This document shows, piece by piece, positions 28,925-38,430 of a stretch of 64,000 nt of DNA. Numbering within the stretch: the stretch's first letter is position 1; each line of letters begins with the position of its first letter. The notes under the pieces are model-generated. The model was given only the letters and a program-made list of their open reading frames with translations. It ran no database searches and had not been told where the DNA came from. A program made the position numbers and the translations under genes. This DNA comes from Planctomycetota bacterium (GTDB lineage: Bacteria > Planctomycetota > UBA1135 > JAKEFM01). Location of the stretch: positions 1 to 64,000 of the forward strand of contig JAKEFM010000091.1 in the NCBI GenBank assembly GCA_022616055.1, read 5' to 3'.

Positions 28925-29911
28925 ATGCCGCGCGCCGTCGTCACGGGCGGAGCCGGCTTCCTCGGCTCCCACCTCTGCACCCGCCTCCTCGAGGAGGGGT
29001 GGGAGGTCCTCTGCCTCGACAACCTGATCACGGGGGACGCCCGCAACATCGAGCACCTGATCGGGCGGGAGGGGTTCCAGTTCGCGAAGCTCGACGTCAC
29101 GAACTACCTCCACGTCCCCGGCGCGGTCGACGCGGTGCTCCACTTCGCCTCCCCGGCGAGCCCCGTCGACTACCTCGAGCTGCCGATCCAGACCCTCAAG
29201 GTCGGGGCCCTCGGCACCCACAAGGCCCTCGGCCTCGCCAAGGCGAAGAAGGCGGCCTTCCTCCTCGCGTCCACCTCGGAGGTCTACGGGGATCCCCTGG
29301 TCCATCCCCAGCGAGAGGACTACTGGGGGAACGTGAACCCGATCGGGCCCCGGGGGGTCTACGACGAGGCGAAGCGCTTCGCCGAGGCGATGACCATGGC
29401 CTACCACCGGGCCCACGGCGTCGACACGCGGATCGTCCGGATCTTCAACACCTACGGGGAGAGGATGCGCCTCCACGACGGGCGCGCGCTGCCGGCGCTC
29501 CTCACGCAGGCCCTGCGCGGGGAGCCGATGACCGTCTTCGGGGACGGGACGCAGACCCGCTCCTTCTGCTACGTCTCCGACCTGATCGAGGGGATCGTGC
29601 GCCTCCTGCGCTCGGGGGAGCACCTCCCCGTCAACCTCGGCAATCCCCGGGAGATGACCCTCCTCGAGTTCGCCGAGACGATCCGCCGCCTCACGGGGAC
29701 GAAGAGCGGGATCGTCTTCTGCCCCCTCCCCATCGACGACCCGAAGGTCCGCCAGCCCGACACGAACCGGGCGCGCACGATCCTCGGCTGGGAGGCGAAG
29801 GTCCGCCTCGAGGAGGGGCTCGCGCGGACGATCCCCTACTTCGCCCGGCGCCTGGAGGAGGAGATCGCGCAGGCGCGCCGGCCCCCCGCCCCGAGAGCGC
29901 CGGGCTCCTAG
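28925..29911 (+). CDS. UDP-glucuronate decarboxylase (UDP-xylose synthase)
   Basis: A 328-aa extended SDR converting UDP-glucuronate to UDP-xylose. Characteristic text: [19 protein letters not shown], the [16 protein letters not shown] segment, [19 protein letters not shown] (a UXS hallmark), the STSEVYGDP active-site strand, [19 protein letters not shown] with Tyr-x3-Lys, and [10 protein letters not shown]. Its substrate could come from the UDP-sugar dehydrogenase three genes downstream. It starts three bases after the preceding gene. Confidence 0.9.
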   Translation: MPRAVVTGGAGFLGSHLCTRLLEEGWEVLCLDNLITGDARNIEHLIGREGFQFAKLDVTNYLHVPGAVDAVLHFASPASPVDYLELPIQTLKVGALGTHKALGLAKAKKAAFLLASTSEVYGDPLVHPQREDYWGNVNPIGPRGVYDEAKRFAEAMTMAYHRAHGVDTRIVRIFNTYGERMRLHDGRALPALLTQALRGEPMTVFGDGTQTRSFCYVSDLIEGIVRLLRSGEHLPVNLGNPREMTLLEFAETIRRLTGTKSGIVFCPLPIDDPKVRQPDTNRARTILGWEAKVRLEEGLARTIPYFARRLEEEIAQARRPPAPRAPGS

Positions 29912-29913
29912 CC

Positions 29914-31791
29914 ATGTGCGGGATCTTCGGAGCCGTCGCGCGCGAGGGGGACGTCTCGGGGGCGCTCCTCGAGGGGCTGCGCCGCCTCGAGTACCGCGGC
30001 TACGACTCCGCCGGGCTCGCCGTCGTCACGACGCGCGGGGACCTCGAGGTGCGGCGGGCCGAGGGGAGGCTCGCCGCGCTCGCCGCGCGCCTGCGGGAGT
30101 CCTCCTTCGGCGGGAGCGCGAGCGTCGGGATCGGCCACACGCGCTGGGCGACCCACGGCGCCCCGGTCGAGCGCAACGCCCATCCCCACCGCGACTGCGG
30201 GGGGGAGCTCGTCGTCGTCCACAACGGGATCATCGAGAACTACCTCGACCTGCGCCGCGACCTCGCCGCGCGCGGGCACCGCTTCGCCTCGGAGACCGAC
30301 ACGGAGGTCCTCGCCCACCTCGTCGAGGAGAACCTCAAGGCGGGGGCCGGCGGGCCGGCGGACGCCGGGGCCCTCGCCCGCGCCGTGCACGTCTCCCTCG
30401 CCGGGGTCCGCGGCGCCTACGCTCTCGTCGTCCTCTCCCGGAGCCACCCCCACACCCTCGTCGCGGCGCGGGCGGACGTCCCCCTGTGCCTCGGCCTCGC
30501 GCGCGACGCGACCTACTGCGCCTCCGACGTCCCCGCCTTCCTCGACCGCACCCGCGAGGTGATCTTCCTCCACAACGGGGAGGTCGCCGAGATCACGGCG
30601 GGGGGCTACGCGCTGCGGCGCCTCGAGGGGGAGCGGGTCGAGCGCGCCCCCACCCGCATCGACTGGGACGCCGCGGCGGTCGAGCGGGGGGGCTACCCCC
30701 ACTTCATGCTGAAGGAGATCCACGAGCAGCCCGACGTCCTCGCGGCCGCCGCCTTCGACCGGCTCGACGAGGCGCGCGGGGACGTGCGCTTCGAGGATCC
30801 CCTCTTCGACGACGACGAGCGCTGGAGGAAGGTCTCCCGGATCGACCTCGTCGCCTGCGGCTCGGCGCTCCACGCGGGGTTCGTCGGCCGCTTCTACTTC
30901 GAGCGGCTGGCGCGCCTGCCCGCGCAGGCCGACTTCGCCTCCGAGTACCGCTACCGCGCCCCCCTCCCGGCCGACGGGGCCTTGTTCCTCGCGATCTCCC
31001 AGTCGGGGGAGACGGCCGACACCCTCGGAGCGGCGCGCGAGGCCGCCCGCCGGGGCCTTCCGGTCGCGGCGATCGTCAACGCCGTCGGCTCGACGCTCTG
31101 GAGGGAGGCGCACGGCGTCGTCGGGACGCACGCGGGACCCGAGGTGGGGGTGGCCGCGACGAAGACCTTCCTCGCGCAGCTCGTGGCCCTCTACCTCCTC
31201 GCGATCCGGGCGGGCCGGGCACGTGGAGCGCTCACGGTTGAACAGGGTCGCTCGCGGATCCACGACCTGCGGGCGCTGCGCGCCCACCTCGGGGCGCTCC
31301 TCGAGGGGCAGACGCGGGCGGCGATCGCCCGGATCGCGGAGAGGGAGAAGGACGCGAAGGGATTCCTCTTCCTCGGCCGGGGCCTGCAGTACCCGATCGC
31401 CCTCGAGGGGGCCCTCAAGCTCAAGGAGATCTCCTACCTCCACGCGGAGGGGTATCCGGCCGGCGAGATGAAGCACGGGCCGATCGCCCTCGTCGAGAAG
31501 GCGCTCCCCGTCGTCGCGCTCGCGACCTCCTCCCCCCTCCTCGAGAAGACCTTCACGAACATGCAGGAGGTTCGCGCGCGGGGCGGGAAGCTGATCGCGA
31601 TCTGCTCCCGGGGCGAGGCGGCGGCCTCCGAGGTCGCCGACGAGGTCCTCGAGGTCCCCGCAGTGCCGGAGGACCTCGCCCCCCTCGTCAACGTCATCCC
31701 CCTCCAGCTCCTCGCCTACGAGATCGCGCGGCTGCGGGGGTGCGACATCGACATGCCCCGCAACCTGGCGAAGTCGGTGACCGTCGAATGA
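29914..31791 (+). CDS. glmS: Glutamine-fructose-6-phosphate aminotransferase
   Basis: 625 aa, typical for GlmS. Cys2 (MCGIFGAV) is the glutaminase nucleophile. The N-terminal Ntn domain shows RRLEYRGYDSAG, GHTRWATHG and HNGIIENY. Two SIS domains follow (CGSALHAG, SQSGETADT and LGRGLQYPIALEGALKLKE). The C-terminal KSVTVE carries the catalytic lysine. It makes glucosamine-6-phosphate for UDP-GlcNAc. A tag stop lies in the two-base gap before the ATG. The stop overlaps the next start (ATGA). Confidence 0.97.
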   Translation: MCGIFGAVAREGDVSGALLEGLRRLEYRGYDSAGLAVVTTRGDLEVRRAEGRLAALAARLRESSFGGSASVGIGHTRWATHGAPVERNAHPHRDCGGELVVVHNGIIENYLDLRRDLAARGHRFASETDTEVLAHLVEENLKAGAGGPADAGALARAVHVSLAGVRGAYALVVLSRSHPHTLVAARADVPLCLGLARDATYCASDVPAFLDRTREVIFLHNGEVAEITAGGYALRRLEGERVERAPTRIDWDAAAVERGGYPHFMLKEIHEQPDVLAAAAFDRLDEARGDVRFEDPLFDDDERWRKVSRIDLVACGSALHAGFVGRFYFERLARLPAQADFASEYRYRAPLPADGALFLAISQSGETADTLGAAREAARRGLPVAAIVNAVGSTLWREAHGVVGTHAGPEVGVAATKTFLAQLVALYLLAIRAGRARGALTVEQGRSRIHDLRALRAHLGALLEGQTRAAIARIAEREKDAKGFLFLGRGLQYPIALEGALKLKEISYLHAEGYPAGEMKHGPIALVEKALPVVALATSSPLLEKTFTNMQEVRARGGKLIAICSRGEAAASEVADEVLEVPAVPEDLAPLVNVIPLQLLAYEIARLRGCDIDMPRNLAKSVTVE

Positions 31792-33107
31792 CGCCCGACC
31801 TCGCCGGCTCGCTGCGGGAGAAGCTCGCGTCCCGGAAGGCGCGGGTCGGGGTCGTCGGCCTCGGCTACGTGGGGCTCCCCCTCGCCGCGGCGTTCGCCGA
31901 GGCGGGATTCCCCGTCCTCGGGATCGACGCCGACCCCCGCCGGGTCGAGGACCTGCGCCGGGGCCGCTCCCCGACGCCGGACGTGGGCCCCGAGCGCCTG
32001 GCGACGCTCCTCGCGGAGAAGCGCCTCGAGGTCGGGGAGAGCCCCGACGCGCTGCGGGAGGCCGACGCGGTCTCGATCTGCGTCCCGACCCCGCTCCGGA
32101 AGACGCGCGAGCCCGACCTCTCCTTCGTCGTCGCGGCCGCCGACGCGGTGGCGGCGCGGGCGCGGCCCGGGCAGCTCGTCGTCCTCGAGAGCACGACCTA
32201 TCCCGGCACGACGCGGGAGGTCCTCCAGCCGAGGCTCGAGGCGCGAGGCCTGAAGCCGGGGGTCGACGTCTTCCTCGCCTTCTCCCCCGAGCGGATCGAC
32301 CCGGGCAACCGCGCCTTCGGCGTCCGCAACACCCCGAAGGTCGTCGCCGGCCTCTCGAAGGAGTGCGCCTCCCTCGCCGCCACCCTCTACGGCGCGATCG
32401 TCGACCGGGTCGTCCCGGTCTCGAGCCTGGAGGCCGCCGAGACGGTGAAGCTCCTCGAGAACACCTTCCGCGCGGTCAACATCGCCCTCGTGAACGAGAT
32501 CGCGCTCGTCTGCCGCCGCCTCGGCCTCGACGTCTGGGAGGTCGTGGAGGCGGCGGGGACGAAGCCCTTCGGGTTCCTCCCCTTCCGCCCGGGCCCCGGC
32601 ATCGGCGGGCACTGCCTGCCGACCGACCCGCACTACCTCTCCTGGCGGATGCGCGCCCTCGACTACCGAGTGCGCTTCATCGAGCTCGCCGACGAGGTGA
32701 ACCGCGCGATGCCGGGGGTCGTCGTCGAGCGGGTCGCCGAGGCCCTGAACGAGCAGAGGAAGTCCGTGAACGGGACCCGCCTCCTCCTCCTCGGCCTCGC
32801 CTACAAGGCGGGGGTGGGGGACACGCGGGAGTCCCCCGCCCTCGACGTCGCGAAGGGGCTGCGGGAGAGGGGCGCGACCCTCGAGGCGCACGACCCCTTC
32901 GTCCCCGCCGCCGCCTTCGAGGCGCTCGGGCTTCCCCGCCTGCCGGCCCTCGAGAAGGGGGACCTGAAGCGTTTCGACGCGGCGGTCGTGACGACCGACC
33001 ACCCCGGCGTCGACTACCCCCTCCTCGTCTCCTCCGTCCCCGTCGTCGTCGACGCGCGCAACGCCTGCGCCGGTCTCGACGGCCTCGGGCGCGTGCGCAG
33101 GCTCTAG
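31788..33107 (+). CDS. Nucleotide-sugar 6-dehydrogenase (UDP-GlcNAc/UDP-Glc type)
   Basis: A 439-aa NAD-dependent four-electron dehydrogenase. Rossmann motif VGLGYVGLPLA (about 23-33), VLESTTYPGTT, FSPERIDPGN, and the catalytic Cys276 in GPGIGGHCLPTDPHYL. The ESTTYPGTT and SPERIDPGN variants are closest to WbpA/TviB-type enzymes acting on UDP-GlcNAc or its epimers, though UDP-glucose remains possible. Substrate choice decides whether it feeds the UXS and GAE enzymes or an uronamide pathway. Coupled to glmS by ATGA. Confidence 0.9.
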   Translation: MTPDLAGSLREKLASRKARVGVVGLGYVGLPLAAAFAEAGFPVLGIDADPRRVEDLRRGRSPTPDVGPERLATLLAEKRLEVGESPDALREADAVSICVPTPLRKTREPDLSFVVAAADAVAARARPGQLVVLESTTYPGTTREVLQPRLEARGLKPGVDVFLAFSPERIDPGNRAFGVRNTPKVVAGLSKECASLAATLYGAIVDRVVPVSSLEAAETVKLLENTFRAVNIALVNEIALVCRRLGLDVWEVVEAAGTKPFGFLPFRPGPGIGGHCLPTDPHYLSWRMRALDYRVRFIELADEVNRAMPGVVVERVAEALNEQRKSVNGTRLLLLGLAYKAGVGDTRESPALDVAKGLRERGATLEAHDPFVPAAAFEALGLPRLPALEKGDLKRFDAAVVTTDHPGVDYPLLVSSVPVVVDARNACAGLDGLGRVRRL

Positions 33108-34085
33108 ATGCGGACCCTCCTCGTCACGGGAGGAGCCGGGTTCATCGGCTCCCACCTCTGCGAGGCGCTCCTCGCCCGCGGGGACCGCGTCGTCGTCTTC
33201 GACAACTTCGACCCCTTCTACGCCCCGGCGATCAAGGAGAGGAACATCGAGCGGGCGAGGGACAATCCGCGCTACCGGCTCGTGCGCGGGGACCTCGGGG
33301 ACGAGAAGGCGCTCGCGGCGCTCTTCGCCGAGGAGCCCTTCGACGGCGTCGTCCACCTCGCGGCGCTGGCGGGCGTGCGCCCCTCGATCAAGAACCCCGC
33401 GGCCTACGAGAGGGTGAACGGCCTCGGGACGGTCCACCTGCTCGAGCGGCTGCGGGAGAGGCCGATCCCCTTCGTCTTCGGCTCCTCCTCCTCCGTCTAC
33501 GGGGCGCGCGACCGCGTCCCGTTCCGGGAGGACGACGCCTGCGCCACCCCCGCCTCCCCGTACGCCGCGACGAAGCGGGCCGGGGAGCTCCTCGCCTACG
33601 CGAGCCACCGGCTGTTCGGCATCCCGACGGCGTGCCTGCGCTTCTTCACCGTCTTCGGCCCGCGCCAGCGGCCGGAGATGGCGATCCACAAGTTCGCGCG
33701 CCAGATCGAGGAGGGGGGCGCCGTCCCGATGTTCGGGGACGGATCGACCCGGCGCGACTACACCTACGTCGACGACGTCGTCTCCGGTACGCTCGCGGCC
33801 CTCGACCGATGCGCGGGTTACGAGATCTACAACCTCGGGGGCTCCCGGATGGTCACGCTCGCCGACCTGATCGAGAAGATCGCGCAGGCCCTCGGGAAGC
33901 GCCCGCGGATCGAGCGGCGCCCGGAGGAGCCCGGCGACGTCCCCGTCACCTGCGCCGACGTCACGAAGGCGGGGGAGCGCCTCGGCTACGCCCCGCGGGT
34001 GCCGCTCGAGGAGGGCCTCGCGCGCTTCGTCGCCTGGTTCCGGGCCGACCGGGAGCGGGGGACACCCCTGGAAGGCAGAGGATGA
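33108..34085 (+). CDS. NAD-dependent epimerase, probably UDP-glucuronate 4-epimerase
   Basis: A 325-aa extended SDR: TGGAGFIGSHLCEALLARG, VVFDNFDPFYAPAIKERNI (a GAE/LpsL-like loop), LAALAGVRPSIKNP, SSSSVYG, YAATKRAGE with Tyr-x3-Lys, and FFTVFGPRQRPEMAIHKF. These details are usual for UDP-GlcA 4-epimerases. Starts directly after the dehydrogenase stop and overlaps the next epimerase (ATGA). Confidence 0.85.
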   Translation: MRTLLVTGGAGFIGSHLCEALLARGDRVVVFDNFDPFYAPAIKERNIERARDNPRYRLVRGDLGDEKALAALFAEEPFDGVVHLAALAGVRPSIKNPAAYERVNGLGTVHLLERLRERPIPFVFGSSSSVYGARDRVPFREDDACATPASPYAATKRAGELLAYASHRLFGIPTACLRFFTVFGPRQRPEMAIHKFARQIEEGGAVPMFGDGSTRRDYTYVDDVVSGTLAALDRCAGYEIYNLGGSRMVTLADLIEKIAQALGKRPRIERRPEEPGDVPVTCADVTKAGERLGYAPRVPLEEGLARFVAWFRADRERGTPLEGRG

Positions 34086-35017
34086 GGCGCGCGCTCGTCA
34101 CGGGAGGCGCGGGCTTCATCGGGAGCCACATCGTCGAGGCGCTCCGGGCGCGCGGGGACTCCGTCCGCGTCCTCGACAACTTCTCGACCGGCCGGCGCGA
34201 GAACCTCCCGGGCGACGGGGGGGTCGAGGTGGTCGAGGGGGACCTCCGAGACCTCGCGACCGTCCGGCGGGCCTGCAGGGGCGTCGAGGTCGTCTTCCAC
34301 GAGGGGGCGCTCGCCTCGGTCCCGCGCTCCGTCGAGGACCCCCTCACGACGGAGGCGGTGAACGGCGGGGGGACCCTCCACGTCCTCCTCGCCGCGAAGG
34401 AGGCGGGGGTGCGCCGCCTCCTCTTCGCCGGATCCTCCTCCGTCTACGGCGAGGACCCGCGCCTCCCGAAGGAGGAGGAGGCCCGCCTCGAGCCGGTCTC
34501 CCCGTACGGCGCGAGCAAGGCGGTGGGGGAGGTCTACTGCCGCGCCTTCGCCCGGGTCTACGGGACCCCGGCGGTCGTGCTCCGCTACTTCAACGTCTTC
34601 GGCCCGCGCCAGCGGGGGGACTCCCCCTACAGCGGGGTGATCGCGCGCTTCGCCGACGCGCTCCTGCGCGGGGAGAGCGCGACGATCGAGGGGGACGGGA
34701 GCCAGACGCGCGACTTCACCTACGTCTCCGACGTCGTGGCGGCGAACCTCCTCGCGGCGGACGCCGACCTCGAGCCCGGCACGACCCTGAACATCGCCGC
34801 CGGGCGCGAGACGAGCGTGCGGGCCCTCTTCGAGACGATGCGGGAGATCCTCGGCGGGGCCCCCGAGCCGCGGACGGCGCCCCCGCGGCAGGGGGACATC
34901 CACCGATCGCGCGCCTCGATCGAGCGCGCGCGCCGCCGCCTCGGCTTCGAGCCCTCCGCCTCGCTCCGCGAGGGGCTCGAGCGCACGCTCGCCTGGTACC
35001 GGGGGGTCGCGCGATGA
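34082..35017 (+). CDS. NAD-dependent epimerase, WbpP-like UDP-GlcNAc 4-epimerase
   Basis: A 311-aa extended SDR with TGGAGFIGSHIVEALRARG, LDNFSTGRRENL, HEGALASVPRSVEDP, the SSSVYGEDP active-site strand, YGASKAVGE and GDGSQTRDFTYVSDVV. The ALASVPRSVEDP text and SPYSGVI segment are typical of GalE/WbpP proteins that accept N-acetylated UDP-hexoses. Together with the dehydrogenase and GlmS it could supply UDP-GalNAc or its uronic acid. ATGA overlaps on both sides. Confidence 0.85.
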   Translation: MRRALVTGGAGFIGSHIVEALRARGDSVRVLDNFSTGRRENLPGDGGVEVVEGDLRDLATVRRACRGVEVVFHEGALASVPRSVEDPLTTEAVNGGGTLHVLLAAKEAGVRRLLFAGSSSVYGEDPRLPKEEEARLEPVSPYGASKAVGEVYCRAFARVYGTPAVVLRYFNVFGPRQRGDSPYSGVIARFADALLRGESATIEGDGSQTRDFTYVSDVVAANLLAADADLEPGTTLNIAAGRETSVRALFETMREILGGAPEPRTAPPRQGDIHRSRASIERARRRLGFEPSASLREGLERTLAWYRGVAR

Positions 35018-35751
35018 AGGGGGTGATCCTCGCCGGGGGACTCGGCACGCGCCTCAACCCCCTGACGAAGGTGACGAACAAGCACCTCCTGCCGGTCTAC
35101 GACCGGCCGATGATCCACTACCCCGTCCGGACCCTGGTCGAGGCGGGGATCCGCGACCTCCTCCTCGTCACGGGGGGAAACAACGCGGGGGACTTCCTCC
35201 GCCTCCTCGGGAACGGCTCGGAGTTCGGCCTGAAGCACCTGAACTACACCTACCAGGCGGGGGAGGGGGGGATCGCCGACGCGCTCAAACTCGCCGAGCA
35301 CTTCGCCGACGGCGAGAAGGTCTGCGTCTTCCTCGGGGACAACCTCGTCGAGCGCTCGATCCGGCGCGAGGTGGAGGCCTTCCAGCGCCAGCCCTCCGGG
35401 GCGCGGATCCTCCTCAAGGAGGTCCCGGACCCCGAGCGCTTCGGGGTCGCCGAGGTCGAGGGGGACCGGGTGAGGCGGATCGAGGAGAAGCCCGCCCATC
35501 CCCGCTCGCGGCTCGCCGTCGTCGGGATCTACTTCTACGACGCGAAGGTCTTCGAGATCCTGCGGCCGCTCGAGCCCTCCGCGCGCGGGGAGCTCGAGAT
35601 CACGGACGTGAACAACGCCTACCTCCGCGCCGGGGTCCTCACCTACGGCGTCCTCGAGGGGTGGTGGACCGACGCGGGGACGTTCCCGAGCCTGCTGCGC
35701 GCGAACACCCTCGTCGCCGCCGCACGGGATCGCGGGGAGAGCTTCCCGTGA
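35014..35751 (+). CDS. rfbA: Glucose-1-phosphate thymidylyltransferase, short form
   Basis: 245 aa. It makes dTDP-glucose from glucose-1-phosphate and dTTP. Signature LAGGLGTRLNPLTKVTNKHL, then PMIHYPVRTL, the metal-binding FLGDNLVE and IEEKPAHPRS. It is about 45 residues shorter than E. coli RmlA, lacking the C-terminal regulatory extension, as in many short homologues. First enzyme of the dTDP-rhamnose pathway; rfbD and rfbB follow but rfbC is absent. Start and stop overlap neighbours. Confidence 0.92.
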   Translation: MKGVILAGGLGTRLNPLTKVTNKHLLPVYDRPMIHYPVRTLVEAGIRDLLLVTGGNNAGDFLRLLGNGSEFGLKHLNYTYQAGEGGIADALKLAEHFADGEKVCVFLGDNLVERSIRREVEAFQRQPSGARILLKEVPDPERFGVAEVEGDRVRRIEEKPAHPRSRLAVVGIYFYDAKVFEILRPLEPSARGELEITDVNNAYLRAGVLTYGVLEGWWTDAGTFPSLLRANTLVAAARDRGESFP

Positions 35752-36626
35752 GGAAGCCGATCCGCCGCGTCCTCGTGACCGGAGCGCAGGGGCTCCTCGG
35801 CCGGGCCCTCGCCGCGGCGATCCCGCGCGCGGACGGCGCCGTCGAGGTCGACCTCGCCTCGCGGGCGGACCTCGACGTGACCGACCCCGCCGCGGTCGCG
35901 GAGCGGTTCCGGCGCTCCTCCCCGGACGCGGTCGTCCACGCGGCCGCGTTCACCGACGTCGACGGGGCGGAGGCGGACCCCGAGACCTGCTACCGGGTGA
36001 ACGCCCTCGCCGCGGGCACGGTGGCGCGGGAGGCGGGTTCCTCGAGGGCGGCCCTCGCCTTCGTCAGCACGGACTTCGTCTTCGACGGGTCGAAGGGGGT
36101 CGCCTACTGCGAGTGGGACGAGCCCCGCCCGCGCGGGGTCTACGCCCGCTCGAAGCGGTGGGGGGAGGAGCTCGTCCTCGCCGCCCACCCGGGGGCGCTC
36201 GTCCTGCGCACGGCGTGGCTCTTCGGCCCCGGCGGGAGGAGCTTCGTCGAGAAGATCCTCGAGCGGGGGGCGGGCGGCGCGCCCTTCGACGTCGTCGACG
36301 GGCAGTTCGGCACCCCCTCCTACGCCCCCGACGTCGCCGCCACCCTCTGGAAGCTCCTCTCCCGGGGGGAGAGCGGGATCGTCCACTGCGTGAACCGGGG
36401 GGTCGCCTCCCGGCTCGAGTTCGCCCGCGCGATCCTCGAGGCGGGCGGCCTCGATCCCTCCCTGGCGAGGCCGACGACGGAGGCGCGCCTCGCCCGCCCG
36501 GCGCCGCGCCCCACCTTCTCCGCCCTGGCGAACCTGCGGCTCGAGGCCGCGGGGATCCGCATGCGCCCCTGGCGGGAGGCGCTCCTGGAGCACCTGGGCG
36601 TCCGGGTCCCCGGAGGCGCGCGGTGA
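35748..36626 (+). CDS. rfbD: dTDP-4-dehydrorhamnose reductase
   Basis: A 292-aa SDR: LVTGAQGLLGRALA, the HAAAFTDVDGAEADPETCYRVN segment typical of RmlD, STDFVFDGSKG, YARSKRWGEE with Tyr-x3-Lys, and LRTAWLFGPGG. It performs the last step to dTDP-L-rhamnose using the product of RmlC, which is not encoded here. The start is a GTG overlapping the rfbA stop. Confidence 0.92.
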   Translation: MRKPIRRVLVTGAQGLLGRALAAAIPRADGAVEVDLASRADLDVTDPAAVAERFRRSSPDAVVHAAAFTDVDGAEADPETCYRVNALAAGTVAREAGSSRAALAFVSTDFVFDGSKGVAYCEWDEPRPRGVYARSKRWGEELVLAAHPGALVLRTAWLFGPGGRSFVEKILERGAGGAPFDVVDGQFGTPSYAPDVAATLWKLLSRGESGIVHCVNRGVASRLEFARAILEAGGLDPSLARPTTEARLARPAPRPTFSALANLRLEAAGIRMRPWREALLEHLGVRVPGGAR

Positions 36627-37666
36627 CGTTCCGGCGCGTCCTCGTCACGGGCGGGTACGGCTTCATCGGGAGCCACTTCGTGCGGGCGCTCCTGCGGACG
36701 ACCTCGGAGACGCAGGTGACGAACCTCGACCTCCTCACCTACTCGGCGAACCCGGAGAACCTCCGCGACCTCGAGAAGCACCCCCGCCACCGGCTCGTGA
36801 AGGGGGACGTCGCGGACCCGGAGGTCGCCGACCGCGTCTTCGGCGGGGGCGTCGACGCGGTCGTCCACTTCGCGGCGGAGAGCCACGTCGACCGCTCGAT
36901 CCTCGACGCGACCCCGTTCCTCCGGACGAACGTCCTCGGGACGCAGACGCTCCTCGACGCGGCCGTCCGCCACCGCGCGAAGCGCTTCGTCCACGTCTCG
37001 ACCGACGAGGTCTACGGCTCCCTCGGCCCGGAGGGGCGCTTCACGGAGGAGAGCCCCCTCGCCCCGAACTCCCCCTACGCCGCGAGCAAGGCGGGCTCCG
37101 ACCTCCTCGTGCGCGCGGCGTGGAAGACCCACGGCCTCCACGCGACGGTCACCCGCGCCTCGAACAACTTCGGGCCGAACCAGTTCCCCGAGAAGCTCCT
37201 CCCCCTCGCGATCACGAACGCGATCGACGGGAGGAAGATCCCGGTCTACGGGGACGGGGCCCAGGTCCGCGACTGGATCTACGTCGAGGACCACTGCGAG
37301 GCGCTCCTGGCGGTCCTCGAGCGGGGAGAGGCCGGGGAGATCTACAACATCGGGGGGGGGAACGAGCGGGCGAACCTCCCCCTCCTCGAGGCGGTCCTCC
37401 GCCTCCTCGGCAAGGGGAAGGATCTCCTCGAGTCCGTCGCCGACCGCCCCGGCCACGATCGCCGCTACGCCCTCGACTCCTCTAAGATGCGGCGCACGCT
37501 CGGCTGGGCGCCCGCCGTCCCCTTCGAGGAGCGGCTGGCGCAGACGGTCGGGTGGTACCGCGCGAACGAGGCGTGGTGGCGTCCCCTGAAGAAGAAGCGG
37601 GAGTACACGGAGCACGCGCGCGCCTGGTACGGGGCGAAGCTCGCCGCGCCGGGAGGCGCGCCGTGA
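36623..37666 (+). CDS. rfbB: dTDP-glucose 4,6-dehydratase
   Basis: A 347-aa SDR converting dTDP-glucose to the 4-keto-6-deoxy sugar: TGGYGFIGSHFVRALL, LDLLTYSANPENL, HFAAESHVDRSI, the STDEVYGSL catalytic strand with Asp-Glu, YAASKAGSDLLVRA, and RASNNFGPNQFPEKLLPL. All are RmlB signatures. The start is GTG overlapping rfbD. The stop overlaps the GTG of the export lipoprotein. Confidence 0.96.
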   Translation: MTFRRVLVTGGYGFIGSHFVRALLRTTSETQVTNLDLLTYSANPENLRDLEKHPRHRLVKGDVADPEVADRVFGGGVDAVVHFAAESHVDRSILDATPFLRTNVLGTQTLLDAAVRHRAKRFVHVSTDEVYGSLGPEGRFTEESPLAPNSPYAASKAGSDLLVRAAWKTHGLHATVTRASNNFGPNQFPEKLLPLAITNAIDGRKIPVYGDGAQVRDWIYVEDHCEALLAVLERGEAGEIYNIGGGNERANLPLLEAVLRLLGKGKDLLESVADRPGHDRRYALDSSKMRRTLGWAPAVPFEERLAQTVGWYRANEAWWRPLKKKREYTEHARAWYGAKLAAPGGAP

Positions 37667-38430
37667 GGCTCGCCGGGCTCCTCCTCGTCGTCTCCCTCGC
37701 CCCCCTGGCCTCGGCGTGCTCCTCCCTCGAGGACAAGCGGGTCTTCCAGGTCCTCAACCGCTCCGGGTTCGGGCATCGCTACCACGGCGACGCGACCGAG
37801 GAGAACTACGCGGCCGTCGGGGACCTGGTCCTCGTCACGGACCCCCTGAACGCCGAGTTCCTGACGACCCCCCCCCAGACGGTCGACATCGACGGGACGA
37901 TCGAGATGCCGGAGATCGGCTCCGTCCACGTGGCCGGCCTGACGGAGGGGGAGATCGCCGCGCTCCTGACGGGCCTCTACCGCCCGTACTTCGACGACAT
38001 GCGGATCTCCGTCCGGATCAAGACGCAGTCGAAGTGGTTCTTCGTCTTCGGCGAGGTCGCCAAGGAGGGGCGCCACGCCCTCGGCGCAGTGGGGTCGGGG
38101 GACGTCACCGTCCTCGAGGCGGCCATGCTCGCGGGGCCGAACAAGGTCATCTCGAACCTGAGCCGCGTGAAGCTCATCCGGGGCGACCCGGTCGACCCCC
38201 TGATCATCGTCGTCGACCTCGAGCGCCTCATGAGGACGGGGGACACGACCTACAACATCCGCATCCGCGAGAACGACATCCTCATCGTCCCGCCGACCCT
38301 GATCGGCGCGGTCGGAAACGCCCTGACCCAGCTCGTCTACCCCGTGACCCAGGTCGTCGGCACCCTCGTCAGCCTGCTCAGCGCGGCCACCTACTACCAG
38401 ACCTACCGGTTCAACCGGGACTACTTCTGA
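37663..38430 (+). CDS. Polysaccharide biosynthesis/export (Wza-like) lipoprotein
   Basis: 255 aa. Lipoprotein signal LLLVVSLAPLASACSS, then the Poly_export domain (GDLVLVTDP through IDGTIEMPEIGSVHVAGLTEGEI) and a SLBB-type domain (VFGEVAKEGRHAL, VTVLEAAMLAGPN). This family forms the outer-membrane exit channel for capsule or EPS. It is shorter than E. coli Wza and has only one clear SLBB repeat. The C-terminus has a hydrophobic stretch (LVYPVTQVVGTLVSLLSAA) in place of the amphipathic barrel helix. GTG start coupled to rfbB. Confidence 0.88.
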   Translation: MRLAGLLLVVSLAPLASACSSLEDKRVFQVLNRSGFGHRYHGDATEENYAAVGDLVLVTDPLNAEFLTTPPQTVDIDGTIEMPEIGSVHVAGLTEGEIAALLTGLYRPYFDDMRISVRIKTQSKWFFVFGEVAKEGRHALGAVGSGDVTVLEAAMLAGPNKVISNLSRVKLIRGDPVDPLIIVVDLERLMRTGDTTYNIRIRENDILIVPPTLIGAVGNALTQLVYPVTQVVGTLVSLLSAATYYQTYRFNRDYF

